A DNA stretch of 64,000 nt from Bradyrhizobium sp. B097 (GCF_038957035.1 NZ_CP152412.1:6444501-6508500), one strand, 5' to 3'; counted from the first letter of the stretch, positions 50,550 through 60,040 are shown. Notes: generated by a model from the letters alone, not told the origin. Program-made: numbers and translations.

Positions 50550-52163
50550 ATGGATTTGTCCCGCCTTGAGATCAACCGCCGCACGGCCCTTCTGACCTCG
50601 GCCGCGATTGCGGCCAACGTCATCAATCCGATGCGGGCATTCGCGCAGGAAACCCCGCGCAAGGGCGGCGTGTTCAACGTCCATTACGGCGCCGAGCAGC
50701 GCCAGCTCAACCCGAGCATCCAGGCCTCGACCGGCGTCTACATCATCGGCGGCAAAATCCAGGAGAATCTGGTCGACCTCGACGCCCAGGGACAGCCGGT
50801 CGGCGTGCTCGCCGAGAGTTGGGAAGCGACGCCGGACGGCAAGACCGTCACCTTCAAGCTGCGCAAGGGCGTCACCTGGCACGACGGCAAGCCGTTCACC
50901 TCGGAGGACGTCGCCTTCACCGCGATGAACATGTGGAAGAAGATCCTCAACTACGGATCGACGCTGCAGCTGTTCCTGACATCGGTCGATACGCCCGATC
51001 CGCAGACCGCGATCTTCCGCTACGAGCGGCCGATGCCGCTGAACCTGTTGCTCCGCGCCCTGCCCGACCTCGGCTACGTCTCCGCCAAGCATCTCTATGA
51101 GAGCGGCGACATCAGGCAGAACCCAACCAATCTGGCGCCGGTCGGCACTGGCCCGTTCAAATTCGTCAAATACGAGCGCGGGCAATACATCATCGCCGAC
51201 CGCAATCCGGATTACTGGCGGCCGAACGCGCCCTATCTCGACCGCATCGTCTGGAAGGTGATCACCGACCGCGCCGCCGCGGCCGCCCAGATGGAGGCCG
51301 GCGAGCTGCACTACAGCCCGTTCTCGGGGCTGACAATCTCGGACATGGCGCGGCTCGGCAAGGACAAGCGCTTCATCGTCCAGACCAAAGGCAATGAAGG
51401 CAACGCCCGCACCAACACCATCGAGTTCAACTTCCGCCGCAAGGAATTGTCCGACATCCGAGTCCGCCGCGCCATCGCGCATGCGATCAACGTGCCGTTC
51501 TTCATCGACAACTTTTTGGGCGATTTCGCCAAGCTCGGCACCGGCCCGATCCCCTCAACCTCGACCGACTTCTATCCCGGGCCGAACACGCCGCAATACG
51601 CTTACGACAAGGCCAAGGCGATCGCACTGCTCGACGAGGCCGGCTTCAAGGCCTCCGGCGGCAACCGCTTCTCGCTGAAACTGCTGCCGGCGCCGTGGGG
51701 CGAGGACATCTCGCTGTGGTCGACCTTCATCCAGCAGTCGCTGGGAGAGGTCGGCATCCAGGTCGACATCGTGCGCAACGATGGCGGCGGCTTCCTCAAG
51801 CAGGTCTATGACGACCACGCCTTCGATCTCGCCACCGGCTGGCACCAGTATCGCAACGACCCCGCGGTCTCGACCACGGTGTGGTACCGCTCCGGCCAGC
51901 CCAAGGGCGCGCCGTGGACCAACCAGTGGGGCTGGGAGGACAAGACCGTCGACAAGACCATCGACGATGCCGCGACCGAGGTCGATCCCGCCAAGCGGAA
52001 GGCGCTCTATGCCGATTTCGTCAAGGAGGTGAACACCGAGCTGCCGGTCTGGATGCCGATCGAGCAGATCTTCGTCACCGTGATCACGGCCAAGGCGCGC
52101 AACCACTCCAACACGCCGCGCTGGGGCTCGGCGAGCTGGCACGATCTTTGGCTTTCGGCTTGA
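50550..52163 (+). CDS. ABC substrate-binding protein, family 5
   Basis: A 537-residue periplasmic binding protein. Twin-arginine-like signal (EINRRTALLTSAAIAA, cleavage near AFAQE), then KGGVFNV, VLAESWEATPDGKTVTFKLR and WHDGKPFTSEDVAF, the family-5 hallmark. The ATG at 50550 has GGAG nine bases upstream and puts the RR motif at the usual place; two earlier ATGs are possible. It begins an importer operon with two permeases and a fused ATPase, but a ~200-base repeat-bearing gap separates it from the permeases. Confidence 0.9.
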   Translation: MDLSRLEINRRTALLTSAAIAANVINPMRAFAQETPRKGGVFNVHYGAEQRQLNPSIQASTGVYIIGGKIQENLVDLDAQGQPVGVLAESWEATPDGKTVTFKLRKGVTWHDGKPFTSEDVAFTAMNMWKKILNYGSTLQLFLTSVDTPDPQTAIFRYERPMPLNLLLRALPDLGYVSAKHLYESGDIRQNPTNLAPVGTGPFKFVKYERGQYIIADRNPDYWRPNAPYLDRIVWKVITDRAAAAAQMEAGELHYSPFSGLTISDMARLGKDKRFIVQTKGNEGNARTNTIEFNFRRKELSDIRVRRAIAHAINVPFFIDNFLGDFAKLGTGPIPSTSTDFYPGPNTPQYAYDKAKAIALLDEAGFKASGGNRFSLKLLPAPWGEDISLWSTFIQQSLGEVGIQVDIVRNDGGGFLKQVYDDHAFDLATGWHQYRNDPAVSTTVWYRSGQPKGAPWTNQWGWEDKTVDKTIDDAATEVDPAKRKALYADFVKEVNTELPVWMPIEQIFVTVITAKARNHSNTPRWGSASWHDLWLSA

Positions 52164-52180
52164 GGCGGCGCGCCTTGCTT

Positions 52181-52320
52181 CTCCCTCGCCCCGCTCTTGC
52201 GGGGAGAGGGCTGGGGTGAGGGGCTCTCTCCGCCGGATTAATCTGTCGATGGACCCGTCCCCCCTCCCCCGGATCGCATCTCGCGATGCGATCCGACCTC
52301 TCCCCGCAAGCGGGGCGAGG
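52181..52320. repeat. CTCCCC-type palindromic repeat, copy 5
   Basis: Left hairpin CCCCGCTCTTGCGGGG and right hairpin CCCCGCAAGCGGGG pair with each other as well; the inner GATCGCATC-TCGC-GATGCGATC is a perfect 9-base stem. It sits inside the ABC operon between binding-protein and permease genes, where such hairpins may tune relative expression. Confidence 0.8.
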
Positions 52321-52330
52321 TAAGAAGAGG

Positions 52331-52360
52331 CCGGTGTCCACTTCGTTCGAAAACGCTATA
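52331..52360. repeat. ACCGGTGTCCACT-type dispersed element, copy 2 (partial)
   Basis: It reads CCGGTGTCCACTTCG, then TCGAAAACGCT, matching 49716-49745 in 26 or more positions. It lies immediately before the permease start at 52369, with no obvious Shine-Dalgarno of its own. Confidence 0.6.
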
Positions 52361-52368
52361 GATAACCG

Positions 52369-53346
52369 ATGCGTATCCTGAGCCTTGCGGGGCGGCGGCT
52401 GGCCGCCTCGATCCCGACCCTGTTCCTGATCCTGATCGGCGTGTTCCTGCTGTTGCAGCTCGCGCCGGGCGACACCGTCGATGCGCTGATGGCGCAGATG
52501 GGCGGCGGCGATGCCGCGACCGCCCAACAGCTGCGCAAGTTCTACGGGCTCGACCTCTCGGTTCCGGCGCAACTCGGCAACTATCTGTGGCACCTGGTGC
52601 GGCTCGATCTCGGCTTCTCCTCGATCTACGGCAAGCCGGTGGCGACCGTGATCCTGGAACGGCTGCCGCCGACCATCCTGCTGATGACCGCGTCGCTGTC
52701 GTTCGCATTCTTCTTCGGCCTCGTGTTCGGCGTGATCGCCGCGCGCGGCGTCAACCGCTGGCCGGACACGTTGATCTCGACGCTTGGCCTGATCTTCTAC
52801 GCCACCCCTTCGTTCTGGTTCGGGCTGATGGCGATCGTGGTGTTCTCGGTCTATCTGCAATGGCTGCCATCCGGCGGTTTCCAGGACATCGGAACGGTGC
52901 AGACCGGCATCCGGGGCGTGCTCGATATCGCGGCCCACCTCGTGCTGCCGACGCTGACGCTTGGGCTGATCTTCCTTGCGATCTATCTGCGCATCATGCG
53001 CGCCTCGATGCTCGAGGTCTTGAACCTCGATTTCGTCCGCACCGCCCGCGCCAAGGGGCTGGACGAGACCCGTGTCATCACCCGCCACGTGCTGCGCAAC
53101 GCGCTGCTGCCGATGGTGACGCTGATCGGCTTGCAGGCCGGCACCATGCTCGGCGGCTCGGTGGTGGTCGAGAGCGTGTTCTCGCTGCCCGGCCTCGGCC
53201 GCCTCGCCTATGAATCGGTGGTGCAGCGCGACCTCAACACCCTGCTCGGCATCGTGTTCGTGTCCGCCCTGCTCGTCATTGTCGTGAACTTCGTCGTCGA
53301 CCTGCTCTACGCACGGCTCGATCCGCGCATCGCGGCGGAGGGCTGA
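52369..53346 (+). CDS. dipeptide-type ABC permease (DppB/OppB family)
   Basis: A 325-residue inner-membrane protein with six spans and LAPGDTVDALM after the first. Coupling loop RTARAKGLDETRVITRHVLRN and the downstream LGGSVVVESVFSLPGLGRL are family hallmarks. Two bases separate its stop from the next ATG. It forms the pore with the following permease. Confidence 0.9.
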   Translation: MRILSLAGRRLAASIPTLFLILIGVFLLLQLAPGDTVDALMAQMGGGDAATAQQLRKFYGLDLSVPAQLGNYLWHLVRLDLGFSSIYGKPVATVILERLPPTILLMTASLSFAFFFGLVFGVIAARGVNRWPDTLISTLGLIFYATPSFWFGLMAIVVFSVYLQWLPSGGFQDIGTVQTGIRGVLDIAAHLVLPTLTLGLIFLAIYLRIMRASMLEVLNLDFVRTARAKGLDETRVITRHVLRNALLPMVTLIGLQAGTMLGGSVVVESVFSLPGLGRLAYESVVQRDLNTLLGIVFVSALLVIVVNFVVDLLYARLDPRIAAEG

Positions 53347-53348
53347 CC

Positions 53349-54179
53349 ATGGACGCGGTGAAACGCTATTTCCGCAGCCCGGCGGCGGTGATCGGCCTGA
53401 TCCTGCTGCTGCTGGTGATCGCGATGGCTGTTAGCGCCGGCTTCCTCTATCCGCGCGATCCGCTGGCGCTGGCCGGACGGCCGCTGGTCTGGCCGTTCTC
53501 CAATCCGCGCTTCCTGCTCGGCACCGACAATTCCGGCCGCGACATCGCCGCCCAGATCTTCTACGGCGCGCGGATCTCGCTTCTGATCGGCGGCGTCGCC
53601 ACCGTGATCGCGATCCTGATCGGCATCCTGGTCGGTGCCTTCGCCGGCTATTACGGCGGCTGGGTCGACAATGTGCTGATGCGGATCACCGAGGCGTTCC
53701 AGACGCTGCCGAACTTCGTGCTGCTGCTGGTTTTGGTCGCGGTGTTCGGCTCGACCCTGACCACGGTGACGATTGCGGTCGGCGTGGTGTCATGGCCCGC
53801 GCCGGCGCGGCTGACCCGCGCCGAGTTCCTGTCGCTGCGCAACCGCGAATTCGTGCAAGCCGGCAAGACGCTCGGCATGAAGGACGTCCAGCTGATCCTC
53901 GGCGAGATCCTGCCCAACGCGCTGCCGCCGGTGATCGTCTATGCCAGCGTGGTGATGGCGGTCGCGATCCTCTTGGAAAGCGCGCTCGCATTCCTGCGGC
54001 TGTCCGATCCCAACGTCGCCTCCTGGGGCAATCTGATCGGGCTCGGCCGCGATGTGCTCCGGGTGCAATGGTACGTCTCGGCAATCCCCGGCATTGCGAT
54101 CCTCGTCACCGTGCTCGCGGTGTCGCTGGTCGGCCAGGGCCTCAACGATGCGCTCAATCCGAGGCTGAAGAGCCGATGA
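53349..54179 (+). CDS. dipeptide-type ABC permease (DppC/OppC family)
   Basis: A 276-residue inner-membrane protein: the first span is followed by LLGTDNSGRDIAAQIFYGAR, the DppC signature (in two parts), and the coupling loop AGKTLGMKDVQLILGEILPN. Six spans. It overlaps the ATPase gene by four bases (ATGA). Confidence 0.9.
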   Translation: MDAVKRYFRSPAAVIGLILLLLVIAMAVSAGFLYPRDPLALAGRPLVWPFSNPRFLLGTDNSGRDIAAQIFYGARISLLIGGVATVIAILIGILVGAFAGYYGGWVDNVLMRITEAFQTLPNFVLLLVLVAVFGSTLTTVTIAVGVVSWPAPARLTRAEFLSLRNREFVQAGKTLGMKDVQLILGEILPNALPPVIVYASVVMAVAILLESALAFLRLSDPNVASWGNLIGLGRDVLRVQWYVSAIPGIAILVTVLAVSLVGQGLNDALNPRLKSR

Positions 54180-55801
54180 GCGACACCGTCCTTTCGCTCG
54201 ACGCCCTGACGGTGCGCCTGCCCAAGGGCGCCGACCGGCCGCATGCGCTGTCCGATGTCTCCCTGTCAGTCGCCTCGAACGAGATCCTCTGCGTGGTCGG
54301 CGAATCCGGCTCCGGCAAGTCGATGATGGCGAACGCCATCATGCGGCTGCTGCCGAACGAGGTGACCATCGAACAGGGCCGCATGATGTTCGACGGCCGC
54401 GACCTCTGCGCCGCCGATCCGGCCGAAATGCGCGAGGTGCGCGGCGCCGGGATCGCGATGATCTTCCAGGAGCCGATGACCGCGCTCAATCCGCTGCGCA
54501 CCATCGGCGACCAGATCGGCGAGATGTTTGCGATCCACACCTCGCTCTCGAAGGTCGAGATCGACGCACGGGTGCTCGCGCTGCTCGAGGACGTCCGCAT
54601 CCCCGATCCGAAGGCCGCCGCAAAAGCCTATCCGCACGAACTCTCCGGCGGCCAGCGCCAGCGCGCCATGATCGCGATGGCGCTCGCGCTCGACCCGAAG
54701 CTTTTGATCGCGGACGAGCCGACCACCGCGCTCGACGTCACGACGCAGGCGCAGATCCTGAAGCTGATCCGCGATCTGCAGCAGCGCAAGAAGACCGCAG
54801 TGCTGTTCATCACCCATGATTTCGGCGTGGTCGCCGAGATCGCCGACCGCGTCGTGGTGATGCAGCACGGCACGATCGTCGAACAAGGCGCGGCCGACAA
54901 GGTGCTGAACGACCCGCAGCATGCCTACACCAGGCAGCTGATCGCGGCGGTCCCGCCGCTGAAGGCACCGCCGCCGCGCATCCTCTCCGGCAAGGACATT
55001 CTGACCATCGACGGCGTGTCCAAGACCTACCGCACCGGCGGCTTCCTCGGACGCGGCGCGCGAGTGACCGAGGCGGTCAAGAACGTCTCGCTGCGGCTGC
55101 CGCGCGGCGCGACGCTCGGCATCGTCGGCGAATCCGGCTCAGGCAAATCGACGCTCGCGCGCTGCATTGTCCGGCTGATCGATCCCGACAGCGGATCGAT
55201 CGTGCTCGACGGCAAGGACTGGGCGAAGCTCGGCCGCGAGGAGATCAGGCGCGAGACCCGCCACATCCAGATGGTGTTCCAGGATCCCTTCGCCTCGCTC
55301 AACCCGCGCCGCAAGGCGGCCGAGTTGGTGGCGCAGGGACCGATCGTGCACGGCACCGACCGCGCCACCGCGATTGCGGAAGCGCGAAAACTGTTCGAGC
55401 TGGTCGGCCTCGATCCGTCCGCCGGCGACCGCTTTCCGCATGAATTCTCCGGCGGCCAGCGCCAGCGCATTGGGCTGGCGCGCGCACTGGCGCTGAAGCC
55501 GGATGTGCTGGTCGCCGACGAGCCGGTCTCGGCGCTCGACGTCTCGGTGCAGGCCCAAGTGCTGAAGCTGCTCGCTGCCTTACGTCAACAACTCGGCCTC
55601 TCCATCATCTTCATCACCCACGATCTGCGCGTCGCCGCCCAGATCTGCGACCTCGTCGCCGTGATGAAGGATGGCGCCGTGGTCGAGCAAGGGCTGACCG
55701 CCGAGGTGTTCGGCAGGCCGCAGCATCCCTATACACAGGCGCTGCTCGCAGCGATCCCCGGCGGCGCATTCGCGCGCGAGCACGACACCGCAACCGTGTA
55801 G
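54176..55801 (+). CDS. fused double ATPase of a dipeptide-type ABC importer (DppD-DppF)
   Basis: A 541-residue protein with two complete ABC domains in tandem: Walker A GESGSGKS at 42-49 and again at about 317-324, two LSGGQRQR or FSGGQRQR signatures, and Walker [13 protein letters not shown] and VLVADEPVSALD. It replaces the two separate ATPases of the 23.3-25.4 kb system in one chain. The Cys-rich C-terminal motif of the separate ATPases is absent from both halves. Last gene of the importer operon; convergent with the aldolase/phosphatase gene 16 bases on. Confidence 0.92.
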   Translation: MSDTVLSLDALTVRLPKGADRPHALSDVSLSVASNEILCVVGESGSGKSMMANAIMRLLPNEVTIEQGRMMFDGRDLCAADPAEMREVRGAGIAMIFQEPMTALNPLRTIGDQIGEMFAIHTSLSKVEIDARVLALLEDVRIPDPKAAAKAYPHELSGGQRQRAMIAMALALDPKLLIADEPTTALDVTTQAQILKLIRDLQQRKKTAVLFITHDFGVVAEIADRVVVMQHGTIVEQGAADKVLNDPQHAYTRQLIAAVPPLKAPPPRILSGKDILTIDGVSKTYRTGGFLGRGARVTEAVKNVSLRLPRGATLGIVGESGSGKSTLARCIVRLIDPDSGSIVLDGKDWAKLGREEIRRETRHIQMVFQDPFASLNPRRKAAELVAQGPIVHGTDRATAIAEARKLFELVGLDPSAGDRFPHEFSGGQRQRIGLARALALKPDVLVADEPVSALDVSVQAQVLKLLAALRQQLGLSIIFITHDLRVAAQICDLVAVMKDGAVVEQGLTAEVFGRPQHPYTQALLAAIPGGAFAREHDTATV

Positions 55802-55817
55802 CCGGGCACGCGCGGCT

Positions 55818-56963
55818 CTACTCCGCCGCTTGTGGCTTGGATTCCTCGCGCAGCCGGAAGCGCTTCAGCAATCCGGATACCGTGTCGCGGAAGCCGCCAT
55901 ATTCCAGCTCGGAATAGGGTAGCATCGCAGCGCCGGACCAACCCTGGCTGCGCATCTCGATCGCCTTGCGCTGGGCGCGCTGGCGGACCTCGTCCCACGC
56001 AAGGTTGTCAAAGAAATCGGTGTAGGACTCCGAAAACTTCCCGTCCCGGTCGATCGAGAAGCCGACGCAGGAAACGATCGGCAGGCAGTACATCCCCGTC
56101 ACCGGGGTGTTGAGCGGCACCGGCATGAGCGGCATCACATGCGAGCCGCGCGCATCGCCGCCCACGAAGTGCGCCTTGACGAAGGGCGAGATGATTTCTT
56201 CGGGCGCCGCGAAAATGCCCTGGTTCCTGACGATCGCGACCGGATCATCCTTGCCGGTGTACTTGCCTGCGATGGAGTGAAGGCGCTGCGCCGAAACGGC
56301 GACGGCGACCTCGCCATAGGTTTTCGAGACGATGCGATCAATGCCGAAGCGCTCGTTGTCGCGAAGCAGCGCCGCAATGTGGTAGCCGTCCGCGGGCGCA
56401 TCGAGTTCGATCACGCTGTCGCCGGCCGTGTTGTCCATATCGATGATATGGAAACGGAAGCCCTTGATCATCGGGGGCAGCATCAGCCCGGCGCAATACA
56501 TGGGATCGGCAAAGGCCAGATAGAGCGGCAGATTGTAGGCGCCGGGACCGCATTTGTCGGCGGCGAACACCATGAAGGACTCCGCGGGTCTCGCGCCCGA
56601 GAGGCTGTGGTCAAAGCTGAGTTCGGCGACGGCCGGACCCGCGCCGCGAACGTTTCCGGAGGGGGCGTCGACGAGAAGATCCTGGCCGGCGCCGTAGAGC
56701 CCGCAGGTCTTCGCAACCGCGGTGGCCGCCAGAAACGTCTTCCAGGCGAATTGGTGGACCTCGAAGCTCCCTTCGCCCCGCGTGTGCGTCATGATGATCG
56801 CAATATCGTCGCCCGTATGGCGGACGAAACCGTCGATCAGGAGACCGTTGTCGATCGCTTTCGCGACCTCCCCTTCGACAGCCGCCATCATGCGCGCAGA
56901 TGGCTTCGTATGGCCCCCAACGGAGCCAATGTCAGCCTTGATGACCGAAATGGTGAGTTTCAT
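55818..56963 (-). CDS. fructose-1,6-bisphosphate aldolase/phosphatase (archaeal type, bifunctional)
   Basis: A 381-residue protein matching the archaeal-type FBP aldolase/phosphatase over its length: MKLTISVIKADIGSVGGHT start with the metal-site DIGSVGGHTKPS (11-22), FAADKCGPGAYN, LPPMIKGFRF, IDMDNTAGDSVIELDAP and GSHVMPLMPVPLNTPV. It condenses DHAP and glyceraldehyde-3-phosphate to FBP and dephosphorylates it to fructose-6-phosphate, a one-way gluconeogenic step. Common in archaea and deep-branching bacteria, unusual in alphaproteobacteria. ATG at 56963 has GGAGG seven bases upstream and was preferred over the ATG two codons earlier. Downstream of the phosphofructokinase gene. Confidence 0.92.
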   Translation of the reverse strand: MKLTISVIKADIGSVGGHTKPSARMMAAVEGEVAKAIDNGLLIDGFVRHTGDDIAIIMTHTRGEGSFEVHQFAWKTFLAATAVAKTCGLYGAGQDLLVDAPSGNVRGAGPAVAELSFDHSLSGARPAESFMVFAADKCGPGAYNLPLYLAFADPMYCAGLMLPPMIKGFRFHIIDMDNTAGDSVIELDAPADGYHIAALLRDNERFGIDRIVSKTYGEVAVAVSAQRLHSIAGKYTGKDDPVAIVRNQGIFAAPEEIISPFVKAHFVGGDARGSHVMPLMPVPLNTPVTGMYCLPIVSCVGFSIDRDGKFSESYTDFFDNLAWDEVRQRAQRKAIEMRSQGWSGAAMLPYSELEYGGFRDTVSGLLKRFRLREESKPQAAE

Positions 56964-57181
56964 AAGCATCCCTCCGACCCACAGCTCAGCACCTTCGCCT
57001 CGGCGCTCGCTGCGCCAGGGGCGACGGCGCGCTCATTCTCGAAAAGAACGTTGTGTGATACGATGGGTTCCCTGTGTAGGATCCACGCGGAATTATGGCC
57101 CCGCTACCGGCTCGTGTCGATACGCGCCAACGACACATTCGGAATGGCCAGCCAGGCTCGATGGGGTTACCACCTCCCGCG

Positions 57182-58369
57182 CTAGAAGGCGCGGTTGAGA
57201 AAGATCGGCAAGCCCCGCTTGTTGGAATAGAGAGGACGGTAGCGCTCCTTGTTGTACGCGCTTGCGACGTCCAACTTGCGCGGCCCGAGCTTGGCGTCGG
57301 GGATCGGCACGAGGTCGTAGCGACCCTCGACCAGCGCCGACATTAGCCCGGTTTTGCCTTCCAGGATTGCATCGTAGGCCAAGTTGCCGAACGTCAACGC
57401 CACAAGCTTGTCGATGAAGTCCGGATCGCCTGACCGCAGGTCGTAGGTGAGGTCAGAGACGATGGTCTCCTCGCCGGTGCGCCGCTTGATCTCGTCCGCG
57501 AACGCTTCGGCCACGCTCGCCTTCCTGCGGTGACCGTAGGCGTCAGGCTCGCCGAATTCCTGCACCTTGTAGCCCTCCCACTCGGCGCCCTCGCTGAGCA
57601 CGATCAGCGCGTAGTTGCTTGGGTTGCCGTGCTTATCATCGAGGAGAAGCTGGATCAGCTTGTCGAGATTGACCTTGTGCTCCGGTATGGCGCATCGGAT
57701 CGAGGTTGCGTATGCGGTATAGAGTGCCGTAAAGCCGGCATCGCGACCAAAGACGCGGAAAATGCCAATTCGCTCGTGCGAGCCGACGGTGGTGCGCTGG
57801 CGCTGGATGGCATCGCTGGCACGGGTGATCGCGGTCGAGAAGCCGATGCAGTATTCGGTGTTGCGAACGTCGTTGTCCATCGTCTTCGGGATGGCAATGA
57901 TCTTGACGCCTCGCCTGTTGAGCTTGTCCGCGTAGCTGAGAGTATCGTCACCGCCGATGGCGATCAGATGTTCGATACCGAGCCCTGCGAGGTTCGCCAT
58001 CACCTCGCTGGTGAGGTCCCACGTCGTGGTTGCGATGCCCCCCTTGGTGCTCTGGGAAACCGGAAAGTCGTGGCCGGCGAGATGATCAGGCAACTTCTTC
58101 ATTTTGGAGGGATTGGTGCGGCTCGAGTGCAGCACGGTGCCGCCGCGCCGATCGATGACGCGCGTGTTTTCGCGGTTCAGCGGGATGATGTAATGGGACT
58201 TGCTGGCCGGATCGTCGAGGTTCAGGTGTGTGAGGGCCTCCCAGCCGCGGCGGAGACCGACAACCTCGATGTCATCCTCGCTGCCGCGATAAGTCACGCT
58301 CTTGATCACCGCGTTGAGGCCGGGGACGTCGCCGCCGCCCGTGAGAATACCAATGCGCTTCCTCGCCAT
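57182..58369 (-). CDS. 6-phosphofructokinase, probably pyrophosphate-dependent
   Basis: A 395-residue phosphofructokinase: GILTGGGDVPGLN at 7-19, GGDDTLSYA from 139, and PKTMDND (161-167). Known: Asp in the second position of GGDD and Lys in PKTxDND mark PPi-using enzymes, while ATP enzymes have GGDG and PGTxDND. It thus reversibly converts fructose-6-phosphate and PPi to FBP and Pi. The start follows GGGAGG by five bases. 218 bases upstream of the FBP aldolase/phosphatase gene on the same strand, a coherent glycolysis/gluconeogenesis pair. Rhizobia usually lack phosphofructokinase. Confidence 0.92.
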   Translation of the reverse strand: MARKRIGILTGGGDVPGLNAVIKSVTYRGSEDDIEVVGLRRGWEALTHLNLDDPASKSHYIIPLNRENTRVIDRRGGTVLHSSRTNPSKMKKLPDHLAGHDFPVSQSTKGGIATTTWDLTSEVMANLAGLGIEHLIAIGGDDTLSYADKLNRRGVKIIAIPKTMDNDVRNTEYCIGFSTAITRASDAIQRQRTTVGSHERIGIFRVFGRDAGFTALYTAYATSIRCAIPEHKVNLDKLIQLLLDDKHGNPSNYALIVLSEGAEWEGYKVQEFGEPDAYGHRRKASVAEAFADEIKRRTGEETIVSDLTYDLRSGDPDFIDKLVALTFGNLAYDAILEGKTGLMSALVEGRYDLVPIPDAKLGPRKLDVASAYNKERYRPLYSNKRGLPIFLNRAF

Positions 58370-58594
58370 GCCCACCTCCCAGGATTGCTATGTGGCAATA
58401 ACGCCTGCGTCCCGTCGGGGTTTCCTCGACAACACTATCCGCCAACGGCGGCATCCTCGTGACCGCGGCGCTCCACCGGACCAGTTTGGGCTCCCACTCT
58501 TCGGAGCACGACGTTGCCTGACCAGTCCTCATCTCGGGCGGCTGGCCCCTCCACGCTCTATATCTCGCGTGCGCGGCGCGAGGTTGCGCCGCGT

Positions 58595-59962
58595 TCACCG
58601 TGAGCGGCGCGACGCGAGCAAATGCTCCGCCCAGCGCAGCAACTCGAAGCGATCGCCCTTGACCAGCTCCTGTGCATCGCGGCGGCGATAGAGCACCAGC
58701 ATCCAGGGCGCGAGCTTGCGCAGCAATCCATGCGCCATGTACTGCACCGGCTCGGTGAACGGCAGCGCCAGCTCGCTTTCCGGCACGCCCTGCACTGCCT
58801 TTGCCAATTCGCCGCCGAGCGGGATGGTCAGCGCGACGGCGCGGCCGTTGCAGCCGGTCCAGCCGTAGGCGTTCGGTCCGAGGCGATGCATGCGCGGCAG
58901 GAAATCCGCGGTCATCCCGACATAACCGTTCCAGACATAGTCGAAGGAGACGTCGCCGATCTGCGGCCATATCAGCTGCAACCGCTCGGTCACCCGCGCC
59001 TTCAGCCGCGCGGTCTTGTCGCCCGGGCCGAGCACGGCGCCGCCGGTGACGAGGCGATTGCGGGCGTCATAGCGCGCGAAATACAGCTCGCCATGGGTGT
59101 CCGACATCGCCTGCCGGCCGGGAATGATGGTCTTGCGGACATTGTCCGACAGCGGCTGCGTCGCCATCTGCCACGACAGCACCGGCATCACCTCGGTCGC
59201 GATCTCTGGCACCAGCGATTTCGCGAACTCGCCGCTATAGGCATTGGTCGCGACCACCAGCGCGCGGCCGGAGATCTCGCCCTTCTCGGTCTTCACCACC
59301 CAGCGATCGCCGCGGCGCTCGAAGCACAGCGCGGGGGAACGGGCATAGATCCGCGCGCCGAGGCCGAGCACGGTCCGCGCCAGGCCTCGCGCCAGCGCCA
59401 GCGGATTGACGTGGCCGCCGGTCCTGTTCCAGAAGCCGCCGTACCACGCGTCCGAGCCGAGCATGTCCCGGGTCTGGTCGCGCGACAGCAATTCGACCGA
59501 CGCGCCGAATTTCGACCATTGCTGCACCCGCCGCTCCGCGATCTTGATCCGGCCGGGCGAATGCACCGGCTGCACCCAGCCGGCCTGCTCCTGCTCGGCC
59601 TCGATGTTGTAGCGCTTGACGACGTCGAACAGCATTGCCGCGCTGTCGCGCAGCATCGCGACGAAGCGCTCGCCGGCCGCGCCGTGCCTCTTGATGATGT
59701 CCTCGGGATCGGGGCGCGACAGCGTCGGGATCACCTGGCCGTTGTTGCGGCCCGAGGCGCCCCAGCCCGGCTCGGCGGCCTCGACGATCGCGACGTCGAC
59801 ATCGGCCTCGCGCAGATGCAGCGCGGTCGACAGACCGGTGAAGCCGCCGCCGATGATGACGACATCGGCCTGCTGCGCGCCCGTCAATTCGGGACAATCG
59901 GGGCCGGGTGGCGTCACTGCTGCCCAGAGCGAATCGGGCCAGCGCACGGCATTGCTGCTCAT
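58595..59962 (-). CDS. DAO-family FAD-dependent oxidase (glutamylputrescine-oxidase-like)
   Basis: A 455-residue flavoprotein: ADVVIIGGGFTGLSTALHL (near residue 34) is the FAD-binding motif, ASGRNNGQVIP is the next conserved block of the D-amino-acid-oxidase family, and YVGMTADFLPRMHRLG plus GWTGCNGRAVALT close the FAD site. It oxidises an amine or N-substituted amino acid, releasing H2O2 or passing electrons on. ATG at 59962 has AAGGA at better spacing than the ATG one codon earlier. Divergent from the VOC gene; 78 bases between. Confidence 0.87.
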   Translation of the reverse strand: MSSNAVRWPDSLWAAVTPPGPDCPELTGAQQADVVIIGGGFTGLSTALHLREADVDVAIVEAAEPGWGASGRNNGQVIPTLSRPDPEDIIKRHGAAGERFVAMLRDSAAMLFDVVKRYNIEAEQEQAGWVQPVHSPGRIKIAERRVQQWSKFGASVELLSRDQTRDMLGSDAWYGGFWNRTGGHVNPLALARGLARTVLGLGARIYARSPALCFERRGDRWVVKTEKGEISGRALVVATNAYSGEFAKSLVPEIATEVMPVLSWQMATQPLSDNVRKTIIPGRQAMSDTHGELYFARYDARNRLVTGGAVLGPGDKTARLKARVTERLQLIWPQIGDVSFDYVWNGYVGMTADFLPRMHRLGPNAYGWTGCNGRAVALTIPLGGELAKAVQGVPESELALPFTEPVQYMAHGLLRKLAPWMLVLYRRRDAQELVKGDRFELLRWAEHLLASRRSR

Positions 59963-60040
59963 CATGATCCTTTCTTGCGGGGGCCTGCGCGTTCTGGTTA
60001 GCTTTACTCTACTCTCTCATTCCAGCCGGGAAGACAAGAA

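Noticed and set aside
9781..52320. CRISPR array
   Set aside because: The repeats are single, kilobases apart, palindromic and of unequal length; there are no regularly spaced short repeats and no cas genes.
52181..52320. Operon-ending intrinsic terminator between the binding protein and permease genes
   Set aside because: The hairpins are strong but have no T-runs, and the element belongs to a dispersed repeat family; the downstream permeases have no better promoter that I can see.
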